The notes under the pieces were generated by a model. It searched no databases, was not told where the DNA came from, and was given only the letters and a program-made list of their open reading frames with translations. DNA of 64,000 nt from Pseudooceanicola onchidii (GTDB lineage Bacteria; Pseudomonadota; Alphaproteobacteria; Rhodobacterales; Rhodobacteraceae): the NCBI RefSeq assembly GCF_004959925.1, contig NZ_SPUW01000002.1, forward strand, positions 620,001-684,000, read 5' to 3'. Position numbers and translations under genes: made by a program. Below, piece after piece: positions 36,957 to 47,053 of this stretch (position 1 is the first letter of the stretch; each line of letters opens with the position of its first letter).

Positions 36957-37415
36957 CTAGACCGGAAGCGCCGTGGTCTTGAAGACCGTGCGAAGCGCAA
37001 AGCTCGACTGCATCTGCTGCACGCCGGGCAGGCGGGACAGGTGCTGGCGATGGATGCGGGCAAAATCCTCGGTGCTGTCGGCGACGACCTTGAGGATATA
37101 GTCGGCGGTCCCGGCCATCAGGTGGCATTCCAGGATCTCGGGCACGCGCTTCACCTCGGCCTCGAAGGCATCGAGGATCTCGTCCGCCTGGCCCTGCAAC
37201 TTGATCTCGACGAAGATGGTCGACGGTAGGCCGATCCGCCGGGCGTCCAGCAGCGCGACATAATCCTTCACGATCCCTTCGGCTTCCAGCCGCTGCACCC
37301 GCCTGTGGCAGGCCGACGGCGACAGGTTCACCTTCTCGGACAGGTCGGCGTTGGAAATGCGGCCCTGCTTCTGGATCACGCGCAGGATCTTGCGGTCGAT
37401 GTCATCAAGGGTCAT
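36957..37415 (-). CDS. Lrp/AsnC-family transcriptional regulator
   Basis: 152 residues behind CCGGAAGGA. N-terminal helix-turn-helix (DIDRKILRVIQKQGRISNADL, then LSPSACHRRVQRLEAEG) and the C-terminal RAM effector domain (LECHLMAGTADYILKV). It is the last-transcribed neighbour upstream of the GMC-flavodoxin pair on the same strand (39-base gap), so it may control them or an amino-acid pathway elsewhere. Confidence 0.9.
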   Translation of the reverse strand: MTLDDIDRKILRVIQKQGRISNADLSEKVNLSPSACHRRVQRLEAEGIVKDYVALLDARRIGLPSTIFVEIKLQGQADEILDAFEAEVKRVPEILECHLMAGTADYILKVVADSTEDFARIHRQHLSRLPGVQQMQSSFALRTVFKTTALPV

Positions 37416-37498
37416 GGGGGTCCTTCCGGCCGGTCACTGGCCGGAAGGGTATTCGATAATCCGCTGGATTGGCGAGAGGATCTGCGCCGAAATCGCTC

Positions 37499-37936
37499 TC
37501 AGGCGCCGGATTTCAGCGAATCTCGGATTTCCAGCAGGACGTCCAGCTCGGTCGGGCCGGCCTTCTTCTCTTCGGCGGGCAGGGCCTCTTCCTTCTTCAT
37601 CACGCTGTCCTTTGCGCGGTTCACCATCTTGACCAGCATGAAGACCACGAAGGCGATGATCAGGAAGTTGAAAACCGCCATGAGGAAGGCCCCGTAGGCA
37701 AAGACGGCCGCCCCGGCTTCGCGGGCGGCTTCCAGGCTGGCATAATCGCCGCCACCGGACAGCACGACGAAGTTGTTGGTGAAATCCACGCCGCCGGTGA
37801 AAAGACCGATGATCGGGTTGATCAGATCGTCGACCATCGACTTCACGATGGCGGTGAACGCCGCGCCGATGATGATCCCGACGGCCATGTCCATGACGTT
37901 GCCTTTGGCAATGAATGCCTTGAATTCTTCGAGCAT
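37499..37936 (-). CDS. mscL: Large-conductance mechanosensitive channel
   Basis: 145 residues from the ATG at 37936, behind CTGGAGATC. N-terminal amphipathic helix [22 protein letters not shown]1 with the pore-lining VGIIIGAAF, a periplasmic loop and TM2 ([20 protein letters not shown]), then a charged cytoplasmic bundle. It opens on membrane tension in osmotic downshock. Confidence 0.96.
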   Translation of the reverse strand: MLEEFKAFIAKGNVMDMAVGIIIGAAFTAIVKSMVDDLINPIIGLFTGGVDFTNNFVVLSGGGDYASLEAAREAGAAVFAYGAFLMAVFNFLIIAFVVFMLVKMVNRAKDSVMKKEEALPAEEKKAGPTELDVLLEIRDSLKSGA

Positions 37937-38075
37937 GATGATCTCCAGTAGGTGCCCCGGACCGAACCTGTGCCCGGGTTTGACCCCGCGCGCAGACACT
38001 ATCCGTTTCCAGATTACGGACAAACGGAACGCCTGGCTACATGGCGCGGCCCGTGCGTCGGAAAGATCGAAAGGC

Positions 38076-38519
38076 TCAGCCCGGCAGTTGCCCGGTCAGC
38101 ACATAGCGCAGGATGTCGGCCACCTGCTGCGGCGTCTCGGTCACCGCCAGAGCCGCGGCATCGACCTCTTTCAGTGCATGCTGGTGATCAGCGCCGTGCA
38201 TGATGATCAATGACTTGCCAAGTGCCGACGCATAGCCGGCGTCGAAGGCCGCGTTCCACTGCTTGTATTTCTCGCCAAAGCGCACGACGACCACGTCTGC
38301 CGCTTCAATCGCGTTGCGGGTGCGGATCGCATTGACCTTGGCGCCCTTGTGGTCGTGCCAGAACTTTGACGGCTCCCCACCCAGGATCGCCACCCCGCAG
38401 TCGTCGCTGGCCGCGTGATCGGTGACGGGGGCATCGAACACCACGTCCAGCCCGTCGCAGGCCGCCTCGACCTCCGCGCGCCAGTCGGTGTGAATTTCGC
38501 CGGACAGATAGACCCGCAT
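38076..38519 (-). CDS. YtoQ-family protein
   Basis: 147 residues behind GAAGGAGGAATGCG. The family pattern is clear: [14 protein letters not shown], then [13 protein letters not shown] and [21 protein letters not shown]. The fold resembles nucleoside 2-deoxyribosyltransferase-like proteins, but no function is established for YtoQ. Confidence 0.88.
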   Translation of the reverse strand: MRVYLSGEIHTDWRAEVEAACDGLDVVFDAPVTDHAASDDCGVAILGGEPSKFWHDHKGAKVNAIRTRNAIEAADVVVVRFGEKYKQWNAAFDAGYASALGKSLIIMHGADHQHALKEVDAAALAVTETPQQVADILRYVLTGQLPG

Positions 38520-38564
38520 CGCATTCCTCCTTCAAAAACGACAGGGGACGACGCGCGCCCCCTG

Positions 38565-38597
38565 CTTCATCTTGCCATAAATACTCCCGCCGGAGGC
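38565..38597 (-). repeat. 33-bp Rhodobacterales-type intergenic repeat, copy 1
   Basis: The plus strand reads CTTCATCTTGCC at the left end and CTCCCGCCGGAGGC at the right, with a small CTCC/GGAG hairpin. Aligned base for base with the copies at 49922 and 61299. Here it lies between the phosphodiesterase and ytoQ, both on the minus strand. Confidence 0.75.
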
Positions 38598-38620
38598 GCA
38601 GGCAACCGCCCGCGCAACCG

Positions 38621-40594
38621 TCAAAGGGTGATGCGATAGAGCGCAAAGCCCCCTTCGCCGTCGCCGGCCGGTTCGATCTTCACGCCCGGTACGCTGTCCG
38701 CGTATTGCTTGCCGCCCGGTCCGGTCTCGAACAGCACGGTGGTTCCGTCCATCGGCGCGAAGGTCCAGTTGCCATCGGCGGCGGGGCTGATCGTGCCCTT
38801 TTCGACGATATAGCGAACGATGATGTCGCGGTTGGTGTCCGGCCCCTCGAAGATCACCGTGTCGCCCATGGCGCCGGGGAAGGCGCCGCCACCGCTGGCG
38901 CGGTAGTTGTTGGTGGCCACGACGAACTCCATGTCGTCCGTCACCGGCTGGCCGTCGAACATCAGGTCGACGATCCGGCTTTCCTCGCCGATCTTCTCAC
39001 CATCGCGGTTGAACATCATTGGCTTGGACAGGTCGATCTTATAGCTCACCCCGTCCATCACGTCGAAGTTGTAGGACGGGAAATCGGGGTTCAGCAGGAC
39101 GGCATCGGTCGCGCCGGGCTCCACCTGGTTGAACATGCCCGCCGACCGATCCAGCCAGCCGCGCAGCTGCGCGCCCGTGATCTTCACCGCGCGGATCGTG
39201 TTGGGATAGAGGTAGAGGTCGGCGACGTTCTTGATCGCCACATCGCCCACGGGCACCTCGGTATAATATTCCGGTCCACCCCGGCCGCCGGCCTTGAAGG
39301 GCGCACCGGCCGACAGGATCGGCAGGGCCTCCCATTCGGTGCCCTTCATCATCTCTTCGATGTACCACTTCTGCGCATTGGTCACGACCTGGACCGAGGG
39401 ATCGTCGGCCACCAGCGCGAAATAGGAATGCAGCGGCGTGTCGGTCTTGCCGACGGCGGTGCGGACGTAATTCAGCGTCTCGTCATGCTCTTTCTGCACG
39501 GCGGCCAGCACGGTCGGCACGCTTTCGACCAGCGCGGTGATCGACCGGTCTTCGTTGCGCTTGGAGATCGGGCGGGTGGCGGCTTCGTGCATCAGCACGC
39601 GCCATTCCGATCCGTCCTTTTCCAGCATCAGGTCGATCACGCCCAGGTGCGACCCCCAGAAGCCGCCCATGACCGCCGGCTTGCCGTGGATCGTGCCCTT
39701 GTCGGCATCGACACCCGCGAAATCGGCGTATTTGGCGGACGGGAAGACAAGATGCGAATGGCCGGTCATCAGCGCGTCGATACCCTCGACCTCGGCCAGC
39801 GGGACGCTTGCGTTTTCCATCCCGTCCTCGTGCTGCGCCGACCCGATGCCGGAGTGCGACAGCGCGATGATGACGTCCGCGCCCGCTTCCTTCATCTGCG
39901 GCACCCAGGCGCGGGCGGTCTCGACGATATCGCGGGCCTCGACGTTGCCTTCCAGGTGCTTGCGGTCCCAGTTCATGACCTGCGGTGGCACGAAGCCGAT
40001 GATCCCGACCTTGATCTGATGTTCCACGCCATTGCCGTCGACGACCACGCGGTCGAGAAGCACATAGGGCTTGAGCAGCGTTTCGTCCTTGGTCGGATCG
40101 GCACCCTTCTTTTTGGCAATGTTGGCCGACACGACGGGGAAGTTCGCGCCCGCCAGTGATTTTTCCAGAAAGCTCAGGCCATAGTTGAATTCGTGGTTGC
40201 CCAGGGTCGAGGCATCGAAACCAAGCGTGTTCATCGCCTGGATGACGGGGTGCATGTCGCCGTCCTTCATGCCCCGTTCATAGGCGATATAGTCGCCCAT
40301 GGGGTTGCCCTGAAGAAAGTCGCCGTTGTCGATCAGCATCGAATTTGACGCCTCGGCGCGGATGTCGGCGATATGTGCCGCGGTGCGGGCCAGGCCGACG
40401 GTGTCGTCTTCCTTGTCGGCGTAATAATTGTAGGGGAAGACATGCACGTGCAGGTCGGTGGTTTCCATGATCCGCAGGTGCACCTGGCTTGCGGCGGCGC
40501 GGGCCGAAAAGGGGTGCAGGGCAATCAGCGACGCGCCGGCCGTGGTGGCCAGGAAGTGGCGGCGCGAAAGGGTCGTGTGTGGGGTACGGGTCAT
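38621..40594 (-). CDS. cpdB: 2',3'-cyclic-nucleotide 2'-phosphodiesterase/3'-nucleotidase
   Basis: 657 residues from the ATG at 40594, behind CAGGAGAGA. A twin-arginine signal ([19 protein letters not shown]) predicts Tat export. The metallophosphatase domain begins [17 protein letters not shown] with the metal-binding Asp and His, then [12 protein letters not shown] and LGNHEFNYG. The C-terminal substrate domain follows (about 350-620). It hydrolyses 2',3'-cyclic nucleotides in the periplasm and can follow RNase T2 or RNase I in RNA scavenging. Confidence 0.94.
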   Translation of the reverse strand: MTRTPHTTLSRRHFLATTAGASLIALHPFSARAAASQVHLRIMETTDLHVHVFPYNYYADKEDDTVGLARTAAHIADIRAEASNSMLIDNGDFLQGNPMGDYIAYERGMKDGDMHPVIQAMNTLGFDASTLGNHEFNYGLSFLEKSLAGANFPVVSANIAKKKGADPTKDETLLKPYVLLDRVVVDGNGVEHQIKVGIIGFVPPQVMNWDRKHLEGNVEARDIVETARAWVPQMKEAGADVIIALSHSGIGSAQHEDGMENASVPLAEVEGIDALMTGHSHLVFPSAKYADFAGVDADKGTIHGKPAVMGGFWGSHLGVIDLMLEKDGSEWRVLMHEAATRPISKRNEDRSITALVESVPTVLAAVQKEHDETLNYVRTAVGKTDTPLHSYFALVADDPSVQVVTNAQKWYIEEMMKGTEWEALPILSAGAPFKAGGRGGPEYYTEVPVGDVAIKNVADLYLYPNTIRAVKITGAQLRGWLDRSAGMFNQVEPGATDAVLLNPDFPSYNFDVMDGVSYKIDLSKPMMFNRDGEKIGEESRIVDLMFDGQPVTDDMEFVVATNNYRASGGGAFPGAMGDTVIFEGPDTNRDIIVRYIVEKGTISPAADGNWTFAPMDGTTVLFETGPGGKQYADSVPGVKIEPAGDGEGGFALYRITL

Positions 40595-40814
40595 GGCTCT
40601 CTCCTGATTCCATCGCGGGGACGGTGTCACCCTAGCATGACAGCTGCGCTACGGTCGGGCACGGTCGTGGGGGTATACTGCGCGTGACTTCGGGGCAGGG
40701 GAACAGAATTCTCGGAACGGGCCGTTCAATTCTGTCACCCGCCGCCTGGCCATTGCGCAATCCCTGATCCCGTTGCAGGGTCCGGCACAGGATTTCAGGC
40801 GCGAGGGACAGGAC

Positions 40815-41780
40815 ATGCGGCACGCGGAAGACGTGACATTCGGCGGATCGGGACTGGATCGGGCGGCCGAGCTGCGCGGACAGGACGAGGTCCTGCAGGC
40901 GGCGCGGCGCGATCCGGGGTCGGAATGCCTTCTGCTGTGGCGCGGGTTTCTTCTGATGGCCGGTGAATCTGCGCTGGCGCGGCTGCCGATGGATCACCCG
41001 GTGCTTCAGGGCCGGGACAAGACACCGATCTTCCTGGGCCGCGAAGATCACGGGATGACCTTTGCGCAGGACATCTCGGAATGGTCGCCGCCCGATGCGC
41101 CGATGGATGCAGGCCCCGGTCGGCCGCAACAGGCGCCGCTGCCCCGGCACCCCGAGGTCGAGGATGCCCTTCACTTCGGGGACCTCCGCGGTGTGATGGG
41201 GCGGCTGAACCGGCGGGATGCCGAATTGGCCGCGACGGCGCGGGCGCTTTACAGCTGGCATTCCACCCACGAATTCTGTTCGCGCTGCGGGCGGGCCAGC
41301 CGCATGGCCATGGCCGGGTGGCAGCGCAGTTGCGACAGTTGCGGCGGTCAGCATTTTCCGCGCACCGATCCCGTGGTGATCATGCTGATCACCCATGGCA
41401 ACGACGTTCTGCTGGGCCGGTCGCCCGGCTGGCCGGACAACATGTGGTCGCTGCTGGCCGGGTTTGTCGAGCCGGGCGAGACGCTGGAAGCCGCCGTGCG
41501 GCGCGAGGTGATGGAGGAAGCCCGGGTGCCCGTCGGGCGGGTGGACTACCTGTCAAGCCAGCCCTGGGCCTTCCCCAATTCGCTGATGTTCGGCTGTATC
41601 GGCGAAGCGACGGGCCGCGAGATCGAGATCGACCCGGTCGAACTGGAAGGCGCGCGTTGGGTGTCACGCGAAGACATGGTCGACGTGCTGGCGGGCAACC
41701 ACCCCGACATCCGGCCCCTGCGCCAAGGCGCCATCGCCGAGTTTCTGATCCGGAACTGGGTTGCGGATACACTCGCTTAA
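40815..41780 (+). CDS. nudC: NAD+ diphosphatase / NAD-cap hydrolase NudC
   Basis: 321 residues from the ATG at 40815, behind GAGGGACAGG; the frame is open to a TTG at 40773. A zinc ribbon (C-x2-C at EFCSRCG and C-x2-C at CDSCGG) precedes the Nudix box GFVEPGETLEAAVRREVMEE. The SQPWAFPNSLM motif just after is specific to NudC. It cleaves NADH/NAD+ to NMN and AMP and removes NAD caps from RNA. Confidence 0.95.
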   Translation: MRHAEDVTFGGSGLDRAAELRGQDEVLQAARRDPGSECLLLWRGFLLMAGESALARLPMDHPVLQGRDKTPIFLGREDHGMTFAQDISEWSPPDAPMDAGPGRPQQAPLPRHPEVEDALHFGDLRGVMGRLNRRDAELAATARALYSWHSTHEFCSRCGRASRMAMAGWQRSCDSCGGQHFPRTDPVVIMLITHGNDVLLGRSPGWPDNMWSLLAGFVEPGETLEAAVRREVMEEARVPVGRVDYLSSQPWAFPNSLMFGCIGEATGREIEIDPVELEGARWVSREDMVDVLAGNHPDIRPLRQGAIAEFLIRNWVADTLA

Positions 41781-41853
41781 AATTTATTAGTAAATCGAGG
41801 TTAAGACCCCTTTCGGTCAGGGGCGGCGACACATCAGGACAAGGGCAGCCAGC

Positions 41854-42321
41854 ATGAAGTTTTCGACCCGCACGGATATCGAGGCACCGATCGAGCATGT
41901 CTTCGCCGAGGTGTCCGATTTTTCGACCTTCGAACGGTCTGCCATGCGGCGCGGCGCCAAGGTGCAGCGGGTGGACAGCCAGGATGTGCGCGGCCCCGGC
42001 ATGGCCTGGCAGACCGAATTCACCTTTCGCGGCAAGACCCGCGAGGTGCGGATCGACCTAGAGGATTACGAAGAACCGGTGATGCTGGGCTTTGCAGGCA
42101 AAAGCGCCGGGCTGACCGGGTTCTGCGAGATCGAACTGATCGCCCTGTCGCCCAAGAAGACCCGGATGCGGGTGTCGCTGGATCTCAAGCCGCACACGCT
42201 GTCGGCGCGGCTCCTGATCCAGTCGATCAAGCTGGCCAAGGGCACCGTCGACAAGAAGTTCGAGGCGCGCGTGGCCGACTATGCCCGTGACATCGCAGCG
42301 CGCCAGGACAGGATGGCCTGA
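41854..42321 (+). CDS. SRPBCC-family protein
   Basis: 155 residues behind AAGGGCAGCC. START-like helix-grip fold: MKFSTRTDIEAPIEHVFAEVSDFSTFE at the start and a long C-terminal helix. These proteins bind small hydrophobic ligands; no ligand or partner can be deduced. The AT-rich stretch 41781-41810 upstream (TTAAAATTTATTAGTAAATC) may carry its promoter. Confidence 0.8.
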   Translation: MKFSTRTDIEAPIEHVFAEVSDFSTFERSAMRRGAKVQRVDSQDVRGPGMAWQTEFTFRGKTREVRIDLEDYEEPVMLGFAGKSAGLTGFCEIELIALSPKKTRMRVSLDLKPHTLSARLLIQSIKLAKGTVDKKFEARVADYARDIAARQDRMA

Positions 42322-42332
42322 GCGCGCGGGCG

Positions 42333-43169
42333 TCAGTGACGTTGTGACGCGGCCGGGTAGACGCCCAGGATTTCGAACATCGAGGTGAAGAACCGCAGTT
42401 CCTCGAACGCCAGCTTGACGTTCGGGTCGTCGGGGTGGCCTTCGATATCCGCATAGAACTGTGTCGCGGTGAAGCTGCCGCCGACCATGTAGCTTTCCAG
42501 CTTGGTCATGTTGACGCCGTTGGTCGCAAAGCCGCCCATGGCCTTGTAAAGCGCCGCCGGGATGTTGCGGACCTCGAAGACGAAGGTGGTGATCATGCCC
42601 AGATCACCGCGCCTGTGGTGGTCGGGCTGGCGCGACATGACCAGGAAACGCGTGGTGTTGTGGCCGTGGTCTTCGATGTCGCGGGCCAGCACGTCCAGAC
42701 CGTGGATCTCGGCTGCGATGTCGCTGGCCAGGACGCCCTCGGTGCGGCGGCCCGAGGCGGCAAGCTCCATCGCCGCGCCGGCGCTGTCTGCCGCCGTTTC
42801 CGCCTTGATCCCATGCTTTTTAAGGAAATTCCGCGCCTGCGGCAGAAGGACGAGGTGGGCCCGCACCTTGGTGATGTCGGACAGCGGGACATTCGGCAGG
42901 GCCATCAGGCTGATCCGCACGCGCACGAAGGCCTCGTCCACGATGTGCAGGCCGCTTTTGGGCAGCAGCGAATGGATGTCGGCAACCCGGCCGTAGGTCG
43001 AATTTTCAACGGGAAGCATGGCCAGATCCGCCGTGCCGTCCAGGACCGCGTCGATGCATTCCTCGAAGGTGCGGCAGGGCAGCGGATCGTGATCCGGGCG
43101 GGCCTCGCGGCAGGCTTCGTGGGAATAGGCGCCAAGTTCGCCCTGGAATGCGATCAGCGGTTTCGACAT
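42333..43169 (-). CDS. pheA: Prephenate dehydratase
   Basis: 278 residues behind GGAAGGAAAG. The catalytic domain starts IAFQGELGAYSHEACRE and contains LPVENSTYGRVADIHSLL and the TTRFLVMSRQ motif with the catalytic threonine. A C-terminal ACT domain (ESYMVGGSFTATQFYADIEG) binds Phe for feedback inhibition. No chorismate mutase domain is fused. It makes phenylpyruvate for Phe synthesis. Divergent from the cytochrome gene. Confidence 0.95.
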   Translation of the reverse strand: MSKPLIAFQGELGAYSHEACREARPDHDPLPCRTFEECIDAVLDGTADLAMLPVENSTYGRVADIHSLLPKSGLHIVDEAFVRVRISLMALPNVPLSDITKVRAHLVLLPQARNFLKKHGIKAETAADSAGAAMELAASGRRTEGVLASDIAAEIHGLDVLARDIEDHGHNTTRFLVMSRQPDHHRRGDLGMITTFVFEVRNIPAALYKAMGGFATNGVNMTKLESYMVGGSFTATQFYADIEGHPDDPNVKLAFEELRFFTSMFEILGVYPAASQRH

Positions 43170-43293
43170 GCACTTTCCTTCCGTGCCCGGGGGATCGGGC
43201 GAATGGTCGCGGTAACTACACCTTGCGCAGGGGGAGGGGAAGCATATAGATACGCGCCGAACAAGTGACGAAACATCGAGGACTCGGCATCAT

Positions 43294-43812
43294 ATGTTCG
43301 ACACCATGACCATTACCAAGGTTGGCGGCGCTTTCTGTGGCGCACTGCTGGTCTTTCTGCTTGGCAACTGGGCGGCGGAACTTCTCTACTCCACCGAATC
43401 CGGCGGCCACGGGGACGAATATACCCAGGCATATGTGATCGAAACCGGCGAAGAAGAAGGCGGCGCGGCTGAAGAAGAAGGCCCCGACTTTGCAACGCTT
43501 CTGGCCAGCGCGGATGTCGCGTCCGGCTCCAAGGTTTTCGGCAAGTGCAAGGCCTGCCACAAGATCGACGGCACCAATGCCACCGGCCCGCACCTGGATG
43601 GTGTGGTCGGCCGTGCGGTTGATGCGGTTGACGGCTATGCCTACTCCGGCGCTCTCGAGGCTGTCTTCGACACCTGGACGCCCGAGCACCTGAACACCTT
43701 CCTCGAGAACCCCAAGGGTGCGGCCCCCGGCACGAAGATGTCCTTCGCCGGTCTGCGTAAGGCCGAAGATCGCGCTGACCTGATTGCCTATCTGCAGTCG
43801 ATCGGCGGCTGA
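43294..43812 (+). CDS. Membrane-anchored cytochrome c552-type protein (CycM-like)
   Basis: 172 residues. An uncleaved N-terminal helix (about 10-30) anchors the protein; an acidic linker ([15 protein letters not shown] type, about 48-63) leads to a class I cytochrome c domain with CKACH haem attachment (near residue 86) and a Met ligand in GTKMSFAGL. In Paracoccus and relatives such cytochromes carry electrons from bc1 to the aa3 oxidase. Its end is marked by a strong terminator. Confidence 0.93.
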   Translation: MFDTMTITKVGGAFCGALLVFLLGNWAAELLYSTESGGHGDEYTQAYVIETGEEEGGAAEEEGPDFATLLASADVASGSKVFGKCKACHKIDGTNATGPHLDGVVGRAVDAVDGYAYSGALEAVFDTWTPEHLNTFLENPKGAAPGTKMSFAGLRKAEDRADLIAYLQSIGG

Positions 43813-43831
43813 TCCAGCCTGATCTCAATAC

Positions 43832-43867
43832 AAAAAGGGCCGCGATCACGGGATCGCGGCCCTTTTT
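43832..43867 (+). terminator. Strong terminator after the cytochrome c552 gene
   Basis: A perfect 16-bp stem (43832-43847 with 43852-43867) with an ACGG loop, A-run on the left arm and T-run on the right, so it can work in both directions. Confidence 0.93.
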
Positions 43868-43984
43868 GTTTGGCGGGCGGGTCTGCTCACGCTGGTTTGA
43901 CGCAATCTCAACTTGAATGTCGCCTTTGCGGCCAAGTAGCCTAATTCGACAGGTAGAGCATTGCCCAGAGATCAGGAGCCCACC

Positions 43985-45946
43985 ATGCGATCAGCCCCGA
44001 CCCGCAGCCAGACGCGCGCGAAGGTAGATACCGGTCTGTCGCAGTGGGGCCTGTCGCGGCCGGCAATGGCGGTTGCCCTTGGTGGCCTGGCTCTTTTTCT
44101 CGGTGCTTCGATGGCGCTGGCGGAAAGCCATGCCGAGATGACCAAGGGCGACGCGGTGATCCAGTCGCACGGCTACAACTATTACGGCGATCTGGCCTAT
44201 CCGGCCGGGTTCCCGCAGATGAACTACGTCAATCCCGATGCGCCCAAGGGCGGCACCTTCGCCATCGACGCCTCGGGCACCTTCGACAGCATGAACCCCT
44301 ACAGCCGCAAGGGGCGGCCCGGGGCCATGTCGTCGATGATGTACGAATCCCTGCTCGATCCCTCGGCGCCGGCGGATGAATACGGGTCGGAATACTGCCT
44401 GCTGTGCGAAAGCCTGGAATACGACGAGGGCAAGACCTGGGTCATCTTCCACATGCGCAAGGACGCCAAGTTTTCCGACGGCACGCCGGTGACGGCCCAT
44501 GACGTCGTCTTCTCGCACGAACTGCTGCTGGAACAGGGCCTGCCGTCCTATGCCCGCGCGGTCAGCCAGCGGATCACCGGGGCCGAGGCGCTGGACGACT
44601 ACACGGTCAAGTTCACCTTTGCGACGGACATCCCGCGCCGGTCCCTGATCGATCAGGCCGGTGGCGTTTCCGTCTGGTCGAAGAAGTGGTTCGAGGAAAC
44701 CGGCGCCCGGCTGGACGAGCCGCGGATGGAAACCTCGCCGGGGTCGGGCCCCTACATGCTGGACAGCTACGACATCAACCGGCGCATCACCTACAAGCGC
44801 AACCCGGACTACTGGGGCAAGGACCTGCCGATCAACAAGGGTCGGCACAACTACGACGAGATCCGGGTCGAATACTTTTCCGATGAAACGGCGGCATTCG
44901 AGGCCTTCAAGGCCGGCGAATATACCTTCCGGGAAGAAACGAACTCAAAGCAGTGGGCGACCGGGTACAACTTTCCTGCGGTCGACAAGGGCTATGTGAA
45001 GCTTGAGAGCATTCCCGACGGCAACCCGCCCACCAACGTCGGGTTCGTCTTCAACCTGGGCCGCGAAGTGCTGAAGGACAAGCGTGTGCGCGAGGCGCTG
45101 GCGCTTGGCTACAACTTCGAATGGACGAACGAGAGCCTGCAGTTCGGCCTTTTCGAACAGCGCAACTCCTTCTTCCAGGGCACCGTGCAGGAAGCCACCG
45201 GCGTGCCCGAGGGCAAGGAGCGCGAGATCCTGGAATCGCTCGGCGATCTGGTCCCTGCCGAGGTGCTGAGCGAACCGGTGCGGATGGCCCATACCAGCAG
45301 CCCCACCCGCGTTCTGGACCGCAAGAACCTGCGCCGCGCCATGAGTCTTCTGGACGAGGCCGGCTGGTCGGTCGGCGGTGACGGGATGCGCCGGAACGAC
45401 GCCGGGCAGACGCTGGACATCGTGATCCCGATCAACTCGTCCGGGTCACCGACGCTGGAAAGCATGGTGCAGACCTACGTGCAGAACCTGCAGCAAATGG
45501 GTGTGAACGCCCAGATGCAGAAGGTCGACCCCAGCCAGTACACGCTGCGTCAGCGCGAACGAGACTATGACGTGATCTTCGCGGGCTATCGCACCTTCGT
45601 CGGTGCGGGCACGGGGCTGTTCCAGCTGTATGGGTCCGAAAACGCCGATGTGAGCCTTTTCAACCCTGCGGGTGTCGCCAGCCCCCTGATCGACGCGCTG
45701 ATCCAGACCGCGCTCGAGGCCGAGGAGACCGAGACGGAAACCGCTGCCCTGACCGCGCTCGACCGGGTTCTGCGGCACGAGTTCTTCATGGTTCCCGCCT
45801 ATTTCAAGGCCGACAACTGGCTGGCCTACTTCAACATGTACGACCACCCCGAGGACATGCCACCCTTTGCCGTCGGCCAGATGGATTTCTGGTGGGCCGA
45901 CGCCGAGAAGGAAGAGGCGTTGAAAGCCGCCGGGGCCTTGAGGTAA
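43985..45946 (+). CDS. yejA: Peptide ABC transporter substrate-binding protein, YejA-like
   Basis: 653 residues behind ATCAGGAGCC. A long N-region signal peptide ends near ASMALAE. The solute-binding protein family 5 body starts HGYNYYGDLAYPAGFPQMNYVNPDAPKGG (in part) and carries SGPYMLDSYD. Length, the KGG...MNPYSRKG region and the order of the next genes match YejA of the microcin C/peptide importer. It binds oligopeptide-like ligands in the periplasm. Confidence 0.92.
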   Translation: MRSAPTRSQTRAKVDTGLSQWGLSRPAMAVALGGLALFLGASMALAESHAEMTKGDAVIQSHGYNYYGDLAYPAGFPQMNYVNPDAPKGGTFAIDASGTFDSMNPYSRKGRPGAMSSMMYESLLDPSAPADEYGSEYCLLCESLEYDEGKTWVIFHMRKDAKFSDGTPVTAHDVVFSHELLLEQGLPSYARAVSQRITGAEALDDYTVKFTFATDIPRRSLIDQAGGVSVWSKKWFEETGARLDEPRMETSPGSGPYMLDSYDINRRITYKRNPDYWGKDLPINKGRHNYDEIRVEYFSDETAAFEAFKAGEYTFREETNSKQWATGYNFPAVDKGYVKLESIPDGNPPTNVGFVFNLGREVLKDKRVREALALGYNFEWTNESLQFGLFEQRNSFFQGTVQEATGVPEGKEREILESLGDLVPAEVLSEPVRMAHTSSPTRVLDRKNLRRAMSLLDEAGWSVGGDGMRRNDAGQTLDIVIPINSSGSPTLESMVQTYVQNLQQMGVNAQMQKVDPSQYTLRQRERDYDVIFAGYRTFVGAGTGLFQLYGSENADVSLFNPAGVASPLIDALIQTALEAEETETETAALTALDRVLRHEFFMVPAYFKADNWLAYFNMYDHPEDMPPFAVGQMDFWWADAEKEEALKAAGALR

Positions 45947-45955
45947 GCCGCCCCC

Positions 45956-47050
45956 ATGGGAGCCTATATTCTTCGTCGACTGCTGCTGGTGATCCCGACC
46001 CTTCTGGGGATCATGGTGATCAACTTTGCACTGGTGCAATTCGTGCCGGGCGGACCGATCGAACAGATCATCGCGCAGCAGCAGGGGCAGGGGGACGTGT
46101 TCGGATCCTTCGCCGGGTCGGGCAGCGACATGGGGCTGGAGTCGAACTCTGGCGCGGTCGCCAACGAAACCTATGCCGGCGCGCGCGGCTTGCCGCCTGA
46201 ATTCATCGAACAGCTGGAAAAGGAGTTCGGCTTCGACAAGCCGCCGGTGGAACGGTTCCTTGTCATGATGGGCAACTACCTGCGGCTCGATTTCGGTGAA
46301 AGCTACTTCCGCAAGGCCGACGTGATCGACCTGGTGATCGAACGCCTGCCGGTCTCGATCTCGCTTGGCCTCTGGTCGACGCTGATCGCCTATCTCATCT
46401 CGATCCCGCTTGGCATCCGCAAGGCCGTGCGCGACGGGTCGCGGTTCGACACCTGGACGAGCGGGTTGATCATCGCGGCCTATGCGATCCCGGGCTTTTT
46501 GTTCGCGATCCTGCTGCTGGTGCTGTTTGCCGGCGGGTCCTACTGGCGGATCTTCCCGCTGCGCGGCCTGACCTCGGACAACTTCGACCAGCTGAGCCTG
46601 TTCGGGCAGATCAAGGATTACATCTGGCACATCACGCTGCCGGTGCTGGCCTCGACCATTTCGTCCTTCGCGACGCTGACCCTGCTGACCAAGAACTCGT
46701 TCCTGGACGAGATCAAGAAACACTACGTGATGACCGCGCGGGCCAAGGGCCTGTCGGAACGGAAGGTGCTTTATGGCCACGTCTTCCGCAACGCGATGCT
46801 GATCGTGATCGCGGGCTTCCCGGCGGTCTTCATCGGCGTCTTCTTCGGCGGGTCGATCATCATCGAGACGCTCTTCAGCCTCGAAGGGCTGGGGCGGCTT
46901 GGCTACGAGGCCGCAGTGGCGCGGGATTACCCGATCATCTTCGGATCGCTCTTCGTCTTCGGTCTGATCGGGCTGGTCGTCGGGATCCTGTCGGACCTGA
47001 TGTATGTCTTCGTCGATCCCCGCATCGATTTCGAACGGCGGGAGGGCTGA
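45956..47050 (+). CDS. yejB: Peptide ABC transporter permease, YejB-like
   Basis: 364 residues, nine bases after yejA. Inner-membrane permease: first helix [20 protein letters not shown], a periplasmic loop larger than in DppB, and five later helices with the EAA-type loop [20 protein letters not shown]. Forms the channel with the YejE-like permease. No strong ribosome site, so coupling is likely. Confidence 0.93.
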   Translation: MGAYILRRLLLVIPTLLGIMVINFALVQFVPGGPIEQIIAQQQGQGDVFGSFAGSGSDMGLESNSGAVANETYAGARGLPPEFIEQLEKEFGFDKPPVERFLVMMGNYLRLDFGESYFRKADVIDLVIERLPVSISLGLWSTLIAYLISIPLGIRKAVRDGSRFDTWTSGLIIAAYAIPGFLFAILLLVLFAGGSYWRIFPLRGLTSDNFDQLSLFGQIKDYIWHITLPVLASTISSFATLTLLTKNSFLDEIKKHYVMTARAKGLSERKVLYGHVFRNAMLIVIAGFPAVFIGVFFGGSIIIETLFSLEGLGRLGYEAAVARDYPIIFGSLFVFGLIGLVVGILSDLMYVFVDPRIDFERREG

Positions 47051-47053
47051 GCC

